Shown: piece after piece, positions 35,651 through 45,859 of the stretch
Position numbering within the stretch: position 1 is the stretch's first letter
Layout: the number at the start of each line of letters is the position of its first letter
Assembly (NCBI GenBank): GCA_017163975.1
Contig: JAFFSR010000278.1
Coordinates: forward strand, 1,054,001-1,118,000
DNA length: 64,000 bases
From: Anastatus disparis
Taxonomy: Eukaryota > Arthropoda > Insecta > Hymenoptera > Eupelmidae
Direction: 5' to 3'
Program-made: the position numbers and the translations under genes
Notes under the pieces: model-generated
What the model saw: only the letters and a program-made list of their open reading frames with translations
What the model was told of the DNA's origin: nothing
Databases searched by the model: none

Positions 35651-36238
35651 ACTTTTTAGGCATGAAACGGTGTATTAAAATAAGCCGTTTTCATTTTAGA
35701 TATTTTCATAAATTTTAATGTATTAATGCCCCTTGGGATAAATGTAAGGTTAATAAAACGACAATATTGAAAAAAATTGAAAAATATTTTTATAAATTAT
35801 AAAAGTAAAATATAAAAAGTAATTTAAAACATAAGAATTAGCAATATATATTTGAAATATAATTTGTAATGAAAAACTTACATTCTATATTAGCATTAAA
35901 TATTTAAACATTAATATTATTAGAAATTTATAAATAATAAAAGTTTAATAGAGACAACTTCAAAAAAATAATTATTCTTTTGTAATACATATAAAGTAAT
36001 GAGATAAGATAAATAATTTATACTAATAAACACATTTTTAATTTAATAACATTATTAAATATAAATATTTAAACATTGTTGTTTCTAAGATAGTTTTTTT
36101 TTTATAAATTTTCATTTGTATTGTCTATTGGGACTAAGTTATTTTTTGTAGTCTTTGCAGTTGCATCTTCATTATTATTAGTATTATTGCTGTTTCCATT
36201 TTGCACAGTCAATATGTTACAGGGATCTTGTTGATTAT
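35651..36238. other. AT-rich spacer inside the decamer array
   Basis: No gene is recognised. The sequence is mostly A/T runs, with GCTGTTTCCATTTTGCACAG near 36190. Confidence 0.4.
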
Positions 36239-36635
36239 TTAAGAGGCGGCCGTATAGTTCTGTCCTTGTCTAATCTGAATTTCCGTTATAATTAGTAAAT
36301 TAAATATTTTTATACAAAAGTAAGGGCATAGCCCAATAGATTTAAGGATGAATAGACGATTCTATTCTATGAAAAAATATAAAATTTTCATTAGTTTTCG
36401 AGTGAAGTTTGAAACGGAAAAAGAGTTGAACACTTCAATCAAATTTAACTCTTTTTCCGTTTCAGACTTCACTCGAAAACTAATGAAAATTTTATATTTT
36501 TTCATAGAATAGAATCGTCTGCTCATCCTTAAATATATTGGGCTCTGCCCTTACTTTTGTATAAAAATATTTAATTTAGCCATAATAACGAAAATTTAGA
36601 TTAGACAAGGACATAACTATACGGTCTCCTCTTAA
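36239..36635. mobile_element. TTAA-flanked long-hairpin MITE, family A copy 2
   Basis: TTAAGAGGCGGCCGTATAG at the left and its inverted form (CTATACGGTCTCCTCTTAA) at the right. The arms are nearly perfect and meet at a centre near 36435. TTAA is on both edges. It is closely similar to 10593-10989 and 60125-60521. Confidence 0.85.
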
Positions 36636-36659
36636 GGAAGAGGCTTCATTTAATGGAAA

Positions 36660-37240
36660 TTTATTTTAGTTAAAATTTTTAAAATGTATCAAAGTGTGCA
36701 AAAGTGTATCAAAGTATGCAAAAGTGTATCCAATAAAAACGACATTTTTCCTTTATTGGAAAAATGTATGAAAGTGTATCAAAGTGTATTAAAGTGTGCA
36801 AAAGTATATCAAAGTGTATCAAAGTGTGCAAAAGTGTATCAAAGTGTGTAACACATAGCAAATGTAGAAATTAATTTTAGTCAACATTTTCGAAAAGTGT
36901 ATCAAAGTGTATCAAAGTGTGCAAAAGTGTATCAATGTATGCAAAAGTGTATCCAAGAAAATCAACATTTTTCCTTTATTAGAAAAATGTATGAAAGTGT
37001 ATCAAAGTGTATGAAAGTGTCCAAAAAATATATGAAAATGTGCAAAAGTGTATTGAAGTGTATCAAAGTGTATATCATTAACGAATATAAAAAATTGATA
37101 CCAAGAAACTTTTTTTTGGAAGTGTATAAAAATGTATGAAAGTGTATCAAAGTGAACCAAAGTGTATTAACATTTGGTCCGAAATATCGCTCTTAGATAC
37201 ACTTTGATACACTTTGATACACTTTCGTATGATTTGGATA
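36660..37240. repeat. Decamer array AAAGTGTATC, right part
   Basis: Plus-strand repeats run from 36680 to 37170 and switch to the minus strand at 37193-37235. The switch contains the same CTAAGAGCGAT junction as 35024-35034, inverted, so the array as a whole is bounded by inverted copies. The interspersed TTTTTCCTTTATT blocks recur every ~230 bp. Confidence 0.8.
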
Positions 37241-38854
37241 CATTTACCATTTTCACTGGGGAAGCACCAACTGTGTTTTTTTCTTTCAAATTGTTTGCCT
37301 CAGCTAAACAATACACTTTTTTAAATACACTTTTTTTTTTAAATAATGCAGTTTTTGGTTAGATATATAACCGCACTCCAGTCTTTACTATAAATTCATT
37401 TTCCGAAATTCCTTGGCAAAGTTTAATTTATGAATAATTTTTTTTTACTTTCTTTTTCTTAAATCTCTTTTATTAAGTTATTTTTATAATATTTTATAAT
37501 ATAACCTCATCTATACCTCGCTCTATTTTACTATAATCTGTCAGCTGTATCTTGCTGGATATTCAACCATATTCACCCATAAAAATCTTTTGATAACGCT
37601 CTGAATTGGCTCATACCAAATACTCTGAATTGGCTGCATTCGATTATAAATCGCAATCTCCCTTTTATAAGAGGATCTAGCTATTTTAATTTTATACCAG
37701 ACCTACGTTAAGATAAACTAGTTCAACCTCTGTAAGAATTTGCATTGTGACCTATACTACGTATAGGATTTTACGTTTGGTTCAATAAATAAATATATAT
37801 AGCCAAATTTAGTGTATTAAGTGAATATGTGAAAATAAGAATTTAAAAAATTTTTCTTCTTATTGCTTAGTTGGTACCTGGGCAATTATCTTAAGCCGGG
37901 AGGGAAGTGAATGAATATTCACTTATATTCAAACAATAATAAGAATCTATAAATTATATCCGACTGTTATTTTTGAAAAAAAAACAAACATTTCTTATAT
38001 TTGAACTTAAACAATTATTATTATTTTGACAAATCTAATATTATTTTATAATTATTTTACATGGCATATTATTTGTTATTTTTGTTACGAAATATCTCAT
38101 AAGCTAGAATACAAGATTTATAAACATATTAAAAAAATATTTATAAGCAAAATCACGAATAATTTAAGGCGATCTCTAATTAGAAAAAAAAACCATATCT
38201 TGTTTAAAATATTACAAATTTAAAATAGCAATATAATTAAAGAATTTTTCATCTTCTTTTTTTTTCCATACCAATACTCATACATTACTAAACAATTATA
38301 AAATGGAAAGATACATCGAATAATTGAGACATTCAAATAAAATATTTTATTTAAATAGATTTTAGGATATTTATGTAAATTGATCAATAACTAAAAAAAT
38401 TGTTATTACATTTAAATTTTTCTTTAGTTACTTCTCGTACCGATAAGCAACATCTTGAGCCCCAAGGTGTTACGTCACGACGTATTTTTTATTTCAAATT
38501 TGTTATTCTAAAATATGCAGTTATTGATCAATCAGATAATTTAAGTTAGTAAGCATATTGTAATCATTTTTTTTTAAGAAACAGAAGAAAGTGTAATTCG
38601 ATTTACAAAATTAACGAAACAAGAACTGTGCAAAGGCCACATGAACCAGATTTATCATGTTAACCACACCATTAAGAGTCAAAATGCATAATAAGCATTG
38701 CTCCATCGATTGGCATCCATTGACATCGATTGAATATACAGTTCCTGATTAATTTTTAGATTTTAATCATAATATTGTAAATGTTCAATAAGTGACCTAT
38801 TTTTTATTTTTCGATTGCCTATCCTTCTGATATGCAATCTCCTGAGCACCGAGG
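37241..38854. other. 3' interior of inner LTR element
   Basis: No gene is recognised. A purine-rich AAGCCGGGAGGGAAGTG at 37893-37909 followed by AATGAATATTCACTTATATT resembles a polypurine tract plus LTR start of a gypsy/17.6-type element; this is a weak call. Near 38450-38500 a diverged copy of the inner LTR's edge appears (CCCCAAGGTGTTACGTCACG). A short frame at 38026-38223 is not supported as a gene. Confidence 0.35.
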
Positions 38855-39643
38855 TGTTACGTCATAAACGTATCTTTTTTATTAACATTGGTAAATCAAA
38901 ATTCTTCAGTTATTGAATAGTCGCATTATTTCATTATTAAGCGAAATTAAGTAGATCATAAGAAAAGAAGCGAAACGTATGTTTCGAAATTTCAAAATGA
39001 ATTTTACAAATCCTAAAAACATTACGAAACATATTATCAAAATTCAAGAAAATTTATAAATAAAAATTGATGTAAAAGACAATAAATCTCATAAACAAAA
39101 TGAGTATAAAAACCAAATGAAACAAATGATATTCGGAATATTACCCCGGGTGTCTTATTGGTAATACGTTAACACTGCCCGTCAAGTTTATATTTCAAAG
39201 CAATTGCTATTACTAAATATACATATATCAATTATTAGAATATATACGCGCATAAAAATCAATTATATTAAAAGTTTTAAAAGATATCAATAAACCTCGA
39301 GGATCTATTTACATATTGTGCCTATTCATTTGTCTACCCATACCTAGCACCAATCTACTGAGAAATACTACAAGGTAAGAATATATAATTATTTAATAAA
39401 CTCTTTATTTTCAAGAATTAAGTTTATCCTTTAATAATATTCAATCGTGAGAGCGATTTCGTTCAATGAAATATTGGTGGAGTCTTTCCACCACTAGATT
39501 CATACATCTTTATCTTTATACATTTTATAAATAAATTCAATATTTTAAACGTACATAATTTATATATATTTAATGCAATTAATTAATATAATTAAATAAC
39601 ATACACACTTTTATTTAGTCCTGGTACAAGTCAGGACTTAACA
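38855..39643 (+). repeat. Right LTR of inner element, 789 bp
   Basis: Starts TGTTACGTCATAAACG and ends CAGGACTTAACA, matching 17629-18417 end to end. It is followed by the second GATA/GATAT copy and then the rest of the outer LTR. Confidence 0.9.
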
Positions 39644-40012
39644 GATATATAAATTACATCGACCGGCTTGCAGGCTAGCGACAGGAGGAATGACCATCTC
39701 AAGATGGATGCTTTTCCTTCTTCATTCAGCACGCTATGCGCGCCACCTTATACTCTTACCTTTTGCGTCTACTTGACTGCTAGAGTCAGGCTATGCGTAG
39801 ACTAGGCGCATTGGTTAAGCTTTACTGTATATTAATGGTTTCGTGATGTGCTGTGCACGCAGGTATAGTGAGTGGCTTGGGGTTGGCTTTAGCTTGACCG
39901 GCGTTGTCTCTCTCTTAACCGTGCGCGAATTTAAGGTCTTCCTTCTGCCGCATACACTATCGTTTTATAAAAGCGAGGTTTAAGTAACATGGCAATTTTG
40001 CCATATTACAAT
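39644..40012 (-). repeat. LTR of outer element, 5' LTR, proximal piece
   Basis: From GATATATAAATTAC onward it matches 11958-12330, ending GCCATATTACA. Together with 17061-17629 it makes the complete LTR. Confidence 0.85.
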
Positions 40013-40253
40013 TGATTTGACTAATTTTATTATCCCATGGGGTACGATCCCGTATAGCTCAAAAAGATTACATTTCGTTGAATAACATTCAAAAACATAT
40101 GACAACAATTATAAATAGTATAAAAAACAGTAGAAAATAAAAAGAAATTTGATAAACATTATGAGTTGAAGTTGGTTACAAAACTAAACATATAGTTACA
40201 AAATAAAAGAATTAAATAGACTTTAGCATGAAAATCAATATTTTATAATTTAA
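40013..40253. other. Right flank of the nested retroelements
   Basis: This is single-copy-looking noncoding sequence (CCATGGGGTACGATCCCGT near 40034). No TSD partner of the left flank is evident. Confidence 0.35.
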
Positions 40254-40562
40254 CATTCGATTTGCGTCGCTGATCTCTCAAGCCATTCCCCACGTTTGTC
40301 ATTAACAAGCCAATCAAATGCATACCTCTTCAACATAGAAACTGATCCCACATCGAATGAAAACGAGTTACCTGTACAGGTGACGTACTCATTGATGTAT
40401 CTAGTAGCAACATTAATAAATGAGTTCAATAAGGCGCTAGTTCACACTGGTAGACAAATGAGTACTTTAGGTGGTCTACGAGAGGAAGATCGTATAGATG
40501 GATCAATATCAACTCATGCAAAACGATTAGCTAAAAACGATGGAGTTCCAGACAATAATTAA
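40254..40562 (+). CDS. Possible terminal coding exon of a host gene
   Basis: The frame is open from 40254 to a TAA at 40562. It reads SPRLSLTSQSNAYLFNIETD, then VTYSLMYLVATLINEFNKAL, RQMSTLGGLREEDRIDGSIS and a C-terminus of AKNDGVPDNN. There is no ATG at its beginning, but CTCTCAAG before 40281 could be a splice acceptor. Its composition is balanced and unlike translated AT-rich noise, and GC content is higher than around it. I do not recognise the protein. It could equally be a retroelement remnant. It is followed by GC-richer sequence that would fit a 3' untranslated region. Confidence 0.3.
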   Translation, partial: HSICVADLSSHSPRLSLTSQSNAYLFNIETDPTSNENELPVQVTYSLMYLVATLINEFNKALVHTGRQMSTLGGLREEDRIDGSISTHAKRLAKNDGVPDNN

Positions 40563-41175
40563 GTAGGAAAGTGTAAGAATATCCTTCTCTCTTTAGCTAG
40601 ATACAAGATGACGCATATACATGTATGTACGTGAATATATGTATACTCTCTCTCTATGTGTATAGATAGTAGTAGCATATAGGCGCCTGTCAAAAAGGAT
40701 TTGAACGTAGAGCCATTTTTATAGAAGGAAGTAAGAGAAGTCCAATGAGAATCATCAAATAGAAAACGGAGAGCAGTGATTGGAGTAAAGAAAATTAGAA
40801 AAAGATGAACAATTAAAGCAAAAAAACGAAGAAGAAGGAAGTGAATCTGGGACGATTCATTCGATTGTCGTCCTCGTGTTGCACCGGATCAAGAAAGTTT
40901 TGCCTTGGGCGACAAGGTTAAGGCAGCAGTCATCGTCGCCGGTAGCGACGGTAGCGAGAGCGCGAGAAGGTTAGGATTATTAAGGCCAAGTATTGAAATT
41001 GAAAATTTTTTTTCATAAAGTAAATTGAAGTTAAAGTAAAATAAAGATTTTTTTGTGATTCACCCTCCCATTTCAAGCATAGATTCTGCTCAAATAAAGT
41101 CATTACCCGATCCAAGGCAGCCTGAAAATCGTACTTACCGCTATTTAGCTGGTAGTGTGTCTGGCGCCCTTTATA
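40563..41175. other. GC-richer sequence downstream of the possible exon
   Basis: CpG-containing stretches (CATCGTCGCCGGTAGCGACG near 40932, GATTGTCGTCCTCGTGTTGC near 40863) and CT runs are seen. They resemble host untranslated or regulatory sequence. Together with 11090-11399 it may have formed one locus. Confidence 0.3.
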
Positions 41176-41941
41176 TATGGGGATATCTCTGGAACTTTTT
41201 AATTTTGAGAGGTTGACCTGAAAACAATTGAAAAGTCTATAATACAAGTTTCTGGAGTGACACACACTTCAATAAGGGCTTAAATTACTCGTTTCTTGTA
41301 GTAGAATATGTAATTAAATTTTGGCATCGATTGGAAAATTGGTACTAACGGTACATAATTTTATACATCAAAAATGATACTTTTTTTTATATTTTTCTAC
41401 GTGTATTTCTTAAGCAACAAAAAAGTACCATTCTTTCGATCATTCTCAAATTTTCTGAGCATAATGAATATGGTAAAAACAACAATTTAAGCCTACCCTG
41501 GTACATGTGCCCCTCTTTAGGTAACTGTTTGACTATTTTTATTGTAAGTGTAATTTTCACCCAAAAATAACACATTAAAAATAGTCAAACAGCTACCTAA
41601 AGAGGGGCACATGTACCAGGGTAGGCTTAAACGGTTGTTTTTACCATATTCATTATGTTCAGAAAATTTGAGAATGATCGAAAGAATGGTACTTTTTTTA
41701 TAGCTCAAGAAACATACGTAGAAAAATATAAAAAAAATATCATTTTTGACGTATAAAATTATGTACCGTAAGTACCAATTTTCCAATCGATACCAAAATT
41801 TAATTACATATTCTACTACAAGAAACGAGTAATTTAAGCCCTTATTGAAGTGTGTGCCACTCCAGAAACTTGTATTATAGACTTTTCAATTGTTGTCAGA
41901 TCGACCTCTCAAAATTAAAAAGTTCCAGAGATATCCCCATA
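41176..41941. mobile_element. Long-hairpin MITE with TATGGGGATATC ends, copy 2
   Basis: The 770 bp is almost one palindrome. The left arm starts TATGGGGATATCTCTGGAAC, the right arm ends in its inverse, and the centre is near 41555 (TTGTAAGTGTAATTTTCACC). TA flanks both ends. The outer ~30 bp matches 13204-13618, while the arms are unrelated. The open frames inside are mirror artefacts. Confidence 0.8.
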
Positions 41942-42123
41942 TAAATTCTTTTTTTTTGACATACCGAAGTTACATGTGAGAACGGGTTTACATATAGATT
42001 TAATTATTTATATAAACTGTAAAAAATTTTGTGTAATTCGTCAATTTTTTTTTGTACAAAAATTTTTGTGTTAAAATTTTAAAAACATCTTTGTAAAATC
42101 AACATAAAAATTTTTGTGTACTT
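41942..42123. repeat. AT-rich repeat with AAATTTTTGTGT blocks
   Basis: Phrases such as TTGTGTAATTCGTCAATTTT and AAAAATTTTTGTGTTAAAAT recur around 42520 and 43970-44300. This marks a repeat that the next MITE interrupts. Confidence 0.45.
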
Positions 42124-42511
42124 TTAAGAGGAGGTCACGTATCTCTGTCCTTTTCTAATCAAAGAAATAATTTTTTTACAAAAACTAATAACTTTATCAA
42201 AAAATGAAGAGAAAGCCGCATCTTGTATCAAAAAAAGCAATATTTTCTTTGATAAGAAAAAATTAATTTTATTGCTTCGTTCTCAAGAAAACCTTGAAAA
42301 ACCAAATTGTCCACCCTAACCTCTATGATTTAAGTTTTTCAAGATTTTCTTGAGAACGAAGCAATAAAATTAATTTTTTCTTATCAAAGAAAATATTGCT
42401 TTTTTGATACAAGATGCGGCTTTCTCTTCATTTTTTGATAAAGTTATTAGTTTTTGTAAAAAAATCATTTCTTTGATTAGAAAAGGACAGAGATACGTGA
42501 CCTCCTCTTAA
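42124..42511. mobile_element. TTAA-flanked long-hairpin MITE, family B copy 1
   Basis: TTAAGAGGAGGTCACGTATC at the left and its inverse at the right. The arms include GAGAAAGCCGCATCTTGTAT and meet near 42318. TTAA is on both edges. A second copy is at 58886-59265. Confidence 0.85.
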
Positions 42512-42611
42512 AATCAACACAAAAATTTTTGTACAATTAACACACGGAGTTTGTTATTTTTACAAACATGTGTGTACTTGTTATTCAAATAATCTCATAC
42601 TTTTAATAATT

Positions 42612-42962
42612 ATATTGGCATTACAACTCGCGCCTTTTACTAACTAAAAAATGGCTGCTCAATGTAGGAAAAATATGCAAAAACCTATGGAGAATATTAA
42701 ATTTTAATTGATTATTTAACTTATTATTTTAAAAAATTCAATCGTAAATGACTATAGTATGCACATTTGTTAGTTGTACCATTTTGAATCGGATTTTTAA
42801 TTAGTAAAATAATCAACTAAAACTAAATATTCTGCATAGGTTTCTGCATATTTATCCTATATCAAACGGCCATGTTGTTTACATATATATATATTATATA
42901 TATATATATATAAACAAATGTATTTTTAGTTAGCAGAAGACGCGAGTTGTGATGCCAATATC
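42612..42962. mobile_element. Hairpin MITE with TATTGGCATYACAACTCGCG ends
   Basis: ATTGGCATTACAACTCGCG at the left pairs with CGCGAGTTGTGATGCCAAT at the right. The arms extend through the AATGGTACAACTA region, and the right half holds a (TA)n run at 42877-42914. TA flanks both ends. Confidence 0.7.
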
Positions 42963-43032
42963 AGCATTATTATTATTTTATGCAATAAAAATGCCTCAAA
43001 TGCAAGATAAATTTTAGTTTGTAAATATTAAT

Positions 43033-43447
43033 TTCTGGTAACAAGGAGTCCATGACATTTGGATCTCGAATTCTCTCCTAACTTTGAGATATTTTTTTTT
43101 TATATAAAATTATGAAAAAAGCCTTATTGCTAAGGTACAACTCTCGATTTTTGCCAAATTATCAGCAGTTCCCTTTAACAAAAAAGTGACATGAGATCTC
43201 ATATGAGAATACACATGAGATCTCACGTGATAAAATAAAAACCTAGAATAATTTCTTTGAACAAAGTATAATTATAAAAAGATGCAAGTTTTTAAAAATT
43301 TAGATAAATCTGCTGATAATTTGGCAAAAATCGAGAGTAGCACCTTAGAAATAAGGCTTTTTTCATAATTTTATATAAGAAAAAATATGTCAAAGTTAAA
43401 AGAAAATCTGAGACTCAAATGTCATGGTCTCCTTTTGTAACTCCAAA
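43033..43447. mobile_element. Hairpin MITE, 410 bp
   Basis: GTAACAAGGAGTCCATGACA at the left pairs with TGTCATGGTCTCCTTTTGT at the right. The arms share CAAAAATCGAGAGT and TAATTTGGCAAA, and the centre is near 43230 around TGAGATCTCA palindromes. There is no coding sequence. Confidence 0.7.
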
Positions 43448-43474
43448 AATTTGTGAATTTTTTTTTCTTCTTTA

Positions 43475-43660
43475 CGTCGCTAAATTTATGCTATTTGTGA
43501 TGTTAATCAGCAACAGAGGAGCTCATTAGTGTGTTTGTGAACAAAGCACATGTAACGTACAGTGGTGCTTCTATCAATCGGTTGCCAAGAGCGATATTCG
43601 AACTCAGAACCCCGAGATTACAAATCCAACGCTCTACTGATTGAGCTACTAACCGGCTCT
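43475..43660 (-). repeat. tRNA-Thr-like SINE, copy 1
   Basis: The minus-strand head 43657-43584 reads GCCGGTTAGTAGCTCAATCA, then GTAGAGCGTTGG, loop TTTGTAA (anticodon TGT, threonine) and GTTCGAA. These form recognisable A and B boxes for RNA polymerase III. The body follows through GAAGCACCACTGTACGTTAC to the GACGTAAAG tail. The T stem does not pair, so this is a SINE head and not a working tRNA gene. Confidence 0.7.
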
Positions 43661-44631
43661 ATTCCTATGATGTACTCATATTAAAAAATGATCGGCTCTT
43701 TTCGTAATCATTCGTTTACGTTCGCCTTTGAACGATAATGTAATATTATCAAATGAGATTAGTTTGTTTATCATTTTATTGATCCGCACCAACATCCATC
43801 ATTTTATCCTTTTTCTTATATTTCTTTATCTCTCTCTCTTTTTTAAATATATTAACAGAAAGAAATACGAGAAAGTCATTATTCGATATCTAATCATTAT
43901 TTCAATCATTATATTTAAACACAAATAAATTTGTAAAATTTACAAATTTTATCATTCAAAATTTTGTATTATTCATGAATTTTTATGTTATAATTTTAAC
44001 TTCGAAAATTACACAAAAAAAAAATTTGTAAATTTTAACACAAAAAGATTTGTGTTTCATCTGTAACACTTATGTATGTTAAAATTACAAATTTTTTTCC
44101 ACTGTGTAGTATTTATAGATTTATTAAATTAATAATAAATTCATACATCGCAAGTTTAAGTTTATATAAACTTTATGATAAATTACACAGTAGAAAAAAT
44201 TTGTAATTTTAACACACATAAGTGTTACAAATGAAACACGAATTTTTTTGTGTTAAAATTTACAAATTTTTTTTGTATAATTTTCGAAGTTAAAATTTTA
44301 ACATAAAAATTCATGAATAATACAAAATAATAAAATTTGTAAATTTCACAAATTTATTTATATTAAAATATAATGATTGAAATGATGATTAAATATTAAA
44401 TAATGACTTTTTCGTATTTCTTTCTATTAATATACTTAAAAAAAAGAGGGAGATAAAAAATATAAGAAGAAAGATAAAATGATGGATGTTGGAGTGGATC
44501 AATGAAATCATAAACGAATTAAACTCATTTGACAATATTACATTGTCGTTCAAAGGTGAATGTAAACGAATGATTACGAAAAGAGCCGATCATTTTTTAA
44601 TACAAGTATATCATATAAGTATAGAAATAGA

Positions 44632-44760
44632 GCTGGTTAGTGGCTCAGTCGGTAGAGCGTTGGATTCGTAATCTCTGGGGGTTCTGATTTCGAATCTCGC
44701 TCTCGGCAACTGATTGATAGAAACACCACCATACATTATATGTGCTTTGTAATTATAAAT
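44632..44760 (+). repeat. tRNA-Thr-like SINE, copy 2
   Basis: Head 44632-44709: GCTGGTTAGTGGCTCAGTCG, GTAGAGCGTTGG, loop TTCGTAA (anticodon CGT, also threonine), then TTTCGAATC. The body stops at TATATGTGCTTTGT, shorter than copy 1. It is in inverted orientation relative to copy 1. Confidence 0.7.
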
Positions 44761-44819
44761 TTTTGTACGAAAAAAAATTGACAAATTACACAAAATTTTT
44801 TACTGTGTAGTATTATTAT

Positions 44820-45582
44820 TTAAGGTTGTATGGGCTATGCAGTCTGTGTCAAAAGTTAGTTTTTTAGAAAATCGTCTATATTTTTTGGTAGAAAGTAATT
44901 ATCTAATTTTTAGTTTTGTAACTTATTAGATAATATTAAAACAATCATTTTAAACTTTGTTTTATTTAAATATAATGAATTATTAAAGAGTTATAACATT
45001 TTAAAGTTTATAAATTTTACACAAATCCAATGCAATCATAAATAATAATGCCAAACTTTCAAAAATGATTTTATTTGACTGCAACAAAGTTTATTTTGTT
45101 CAGTTTAAAATTTAGAATCTATTGACGAGGATGGAATTTTTATTTTTATTTTTTATTAGAATTTATTGCTAATTTTCTATGATAAAACAGTAGATATCGT
45201 TTGAGACATATACATTTTTTCGCAGAAAATTAGCAATAAATTTTAATAAAAAATAAAAATTATAATTCCATCCTCGTCAATAGATTCTAAATTTTAAACT
45301 GAACAAAATAAACTTTGTTGCAGTCGAATAAAATCATTTTTGAAAGTTTGGCATTATTATTTATGATTGCATTAGATTTGTGTAAAATTTATAAACTTTA
45401 AATTGTTATAACTCTTTAATAATTCATTATATTTAAATGAAACAAAGTTTAAAATGATTGTTTTCATCTTATCTAATAAGTTACTAAACTAAAAATTAGA
45501 TAATTACTTTCTACCAAAAAATATAGACAATTTTCTAAGAAACTAACTTTTGACACAGACTGTATAGCCCATACAACCTTAA
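44820..45582. mobile_element. TTAA-flanked long-hairpin MITE, family E
   Basis: TTAAGGTTGTATGGGCTATG at the left and its near-inverse at the right (AGCCCATACAACCTTAA). The 760 bp is an almost perfect palindrome centred near 45200. TTAA is on both edges. The arms are unrelated to families A to D. Confidence 0.85.
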
Positions 45583-45603
45583 TTATTAAATACGATATAA
45601 ATG

Positions 45604-45858
45604 ATCAATATTACGATAAATTTAAAATGATGAAAAATTTTTCAAATAATTACTATTATAAATTTTTTAAATTATTTTACTATCATATTTGATACATCAT
45701 AATATTTATTTTAAGTTTTAGGATAATCCTATGAATCTTAAGACATAAATAAACGTTTGATGTATCAAATATAATATTAACAAAATTTTTATCAAAAGTA
45801 ATTGTTTGAAAATTTTTTTATGATTTTAAATTTATCATAACATTGATCATTAATATTA
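45604..45858. repeat. Hairpin repeat, ~110 bp arms
   Basis: ATGATCAATATTACGATAAA pairs with the reverse complement of TTTATCATAACATTGATCAT. The arms also share ATTTGATACATCA / TGATGTATCAAAT. It is probably another MITE. Confidence 0.6.
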
Positions 45859-45859
45859 T

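Larger units (their letters stand above)
17629..39643 (+). mobile_element. Inner LTR retroelement, ~22 kb with nested insertions
   Basis: Two 789 bp LTRs bound it. It splits the right LTR of the outer element: AGTTGATA at the left joins TATAAATTAC at the right to restore the uninterrupted sequence seen near 11960. The repeated GATA (or GATAT) is the target duplication. A possible primer site TGGTTCCGGTACAA starts at 18421. The interior holds a 2.3 kb TIR element, a 53 bp minisatellite, one orphan frame, a Helitron, decamer arrays and two TTAA MITEs. I see no gag or pol frame, so its own coding region seems deleted or unrecognised. The strand is inferred from the primer site only. Confidence 0.8.
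11400..40012 (-). mobile_element. Outer Ty3/gypsy-like LTR retroelement, split by a younger element
   Basis: The two LTRs are 11400-12330 and 17061-17629 plus 39644-40012. The minus-strand order is 5' LTR, primer site at 17058-17039, decayed gag (15380-13532), polypurine tract at 12349-12331, then 3' LTR. I see no protease, reverse transcriptase, RNase H or integrase frame in 12350-17060, so it is a non-autonomous or deleted copy. The flanks GATCG (left) and ATTGA (right) do not match as a target duplication, so an end may have been rearranged. The younger element and its passengers occupy 17629-39643. Confidence 0.8.
43475..44763. repeat. 1.3 kb palindrome with a SINE in each arm
   Basis: The left arm (43540-44110) and right arm (44187-44755) are imperfect reverse complements around a centre near 44148. 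The arms contain CATCATTTTATC, GAAAGAAATACGA and CGTTCAAAGGYGAAYGTAAA. Both outer parts carry the same tRNA-like SINE head to head. The shape suggests an inverted duplication of a SINE-bearing segment. Confidence 0.7.

Noticed and set aside
36897..37139. 80-residue cysteine/lysine/valine-rich frame
   Set aside because: It is the same decamer repeat in translation.
41387..41786. Two overlapping minus-strand frames
   Set aside because: They lie in the two arms of one palindrome and mirror each other. There is no conserved protein pattern.
43584..43657. Functional tRNA-Thr gene
   Set aside because: The T stem and acceptor stem do not pair, and a SINE body follows directly.
44486..44793. Opposing ~60-residue frames
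   Set aside because: They run through the SINE head and palindrome arm. The ...GSVGRALDS-type end comes from the tRNA-like sequence.
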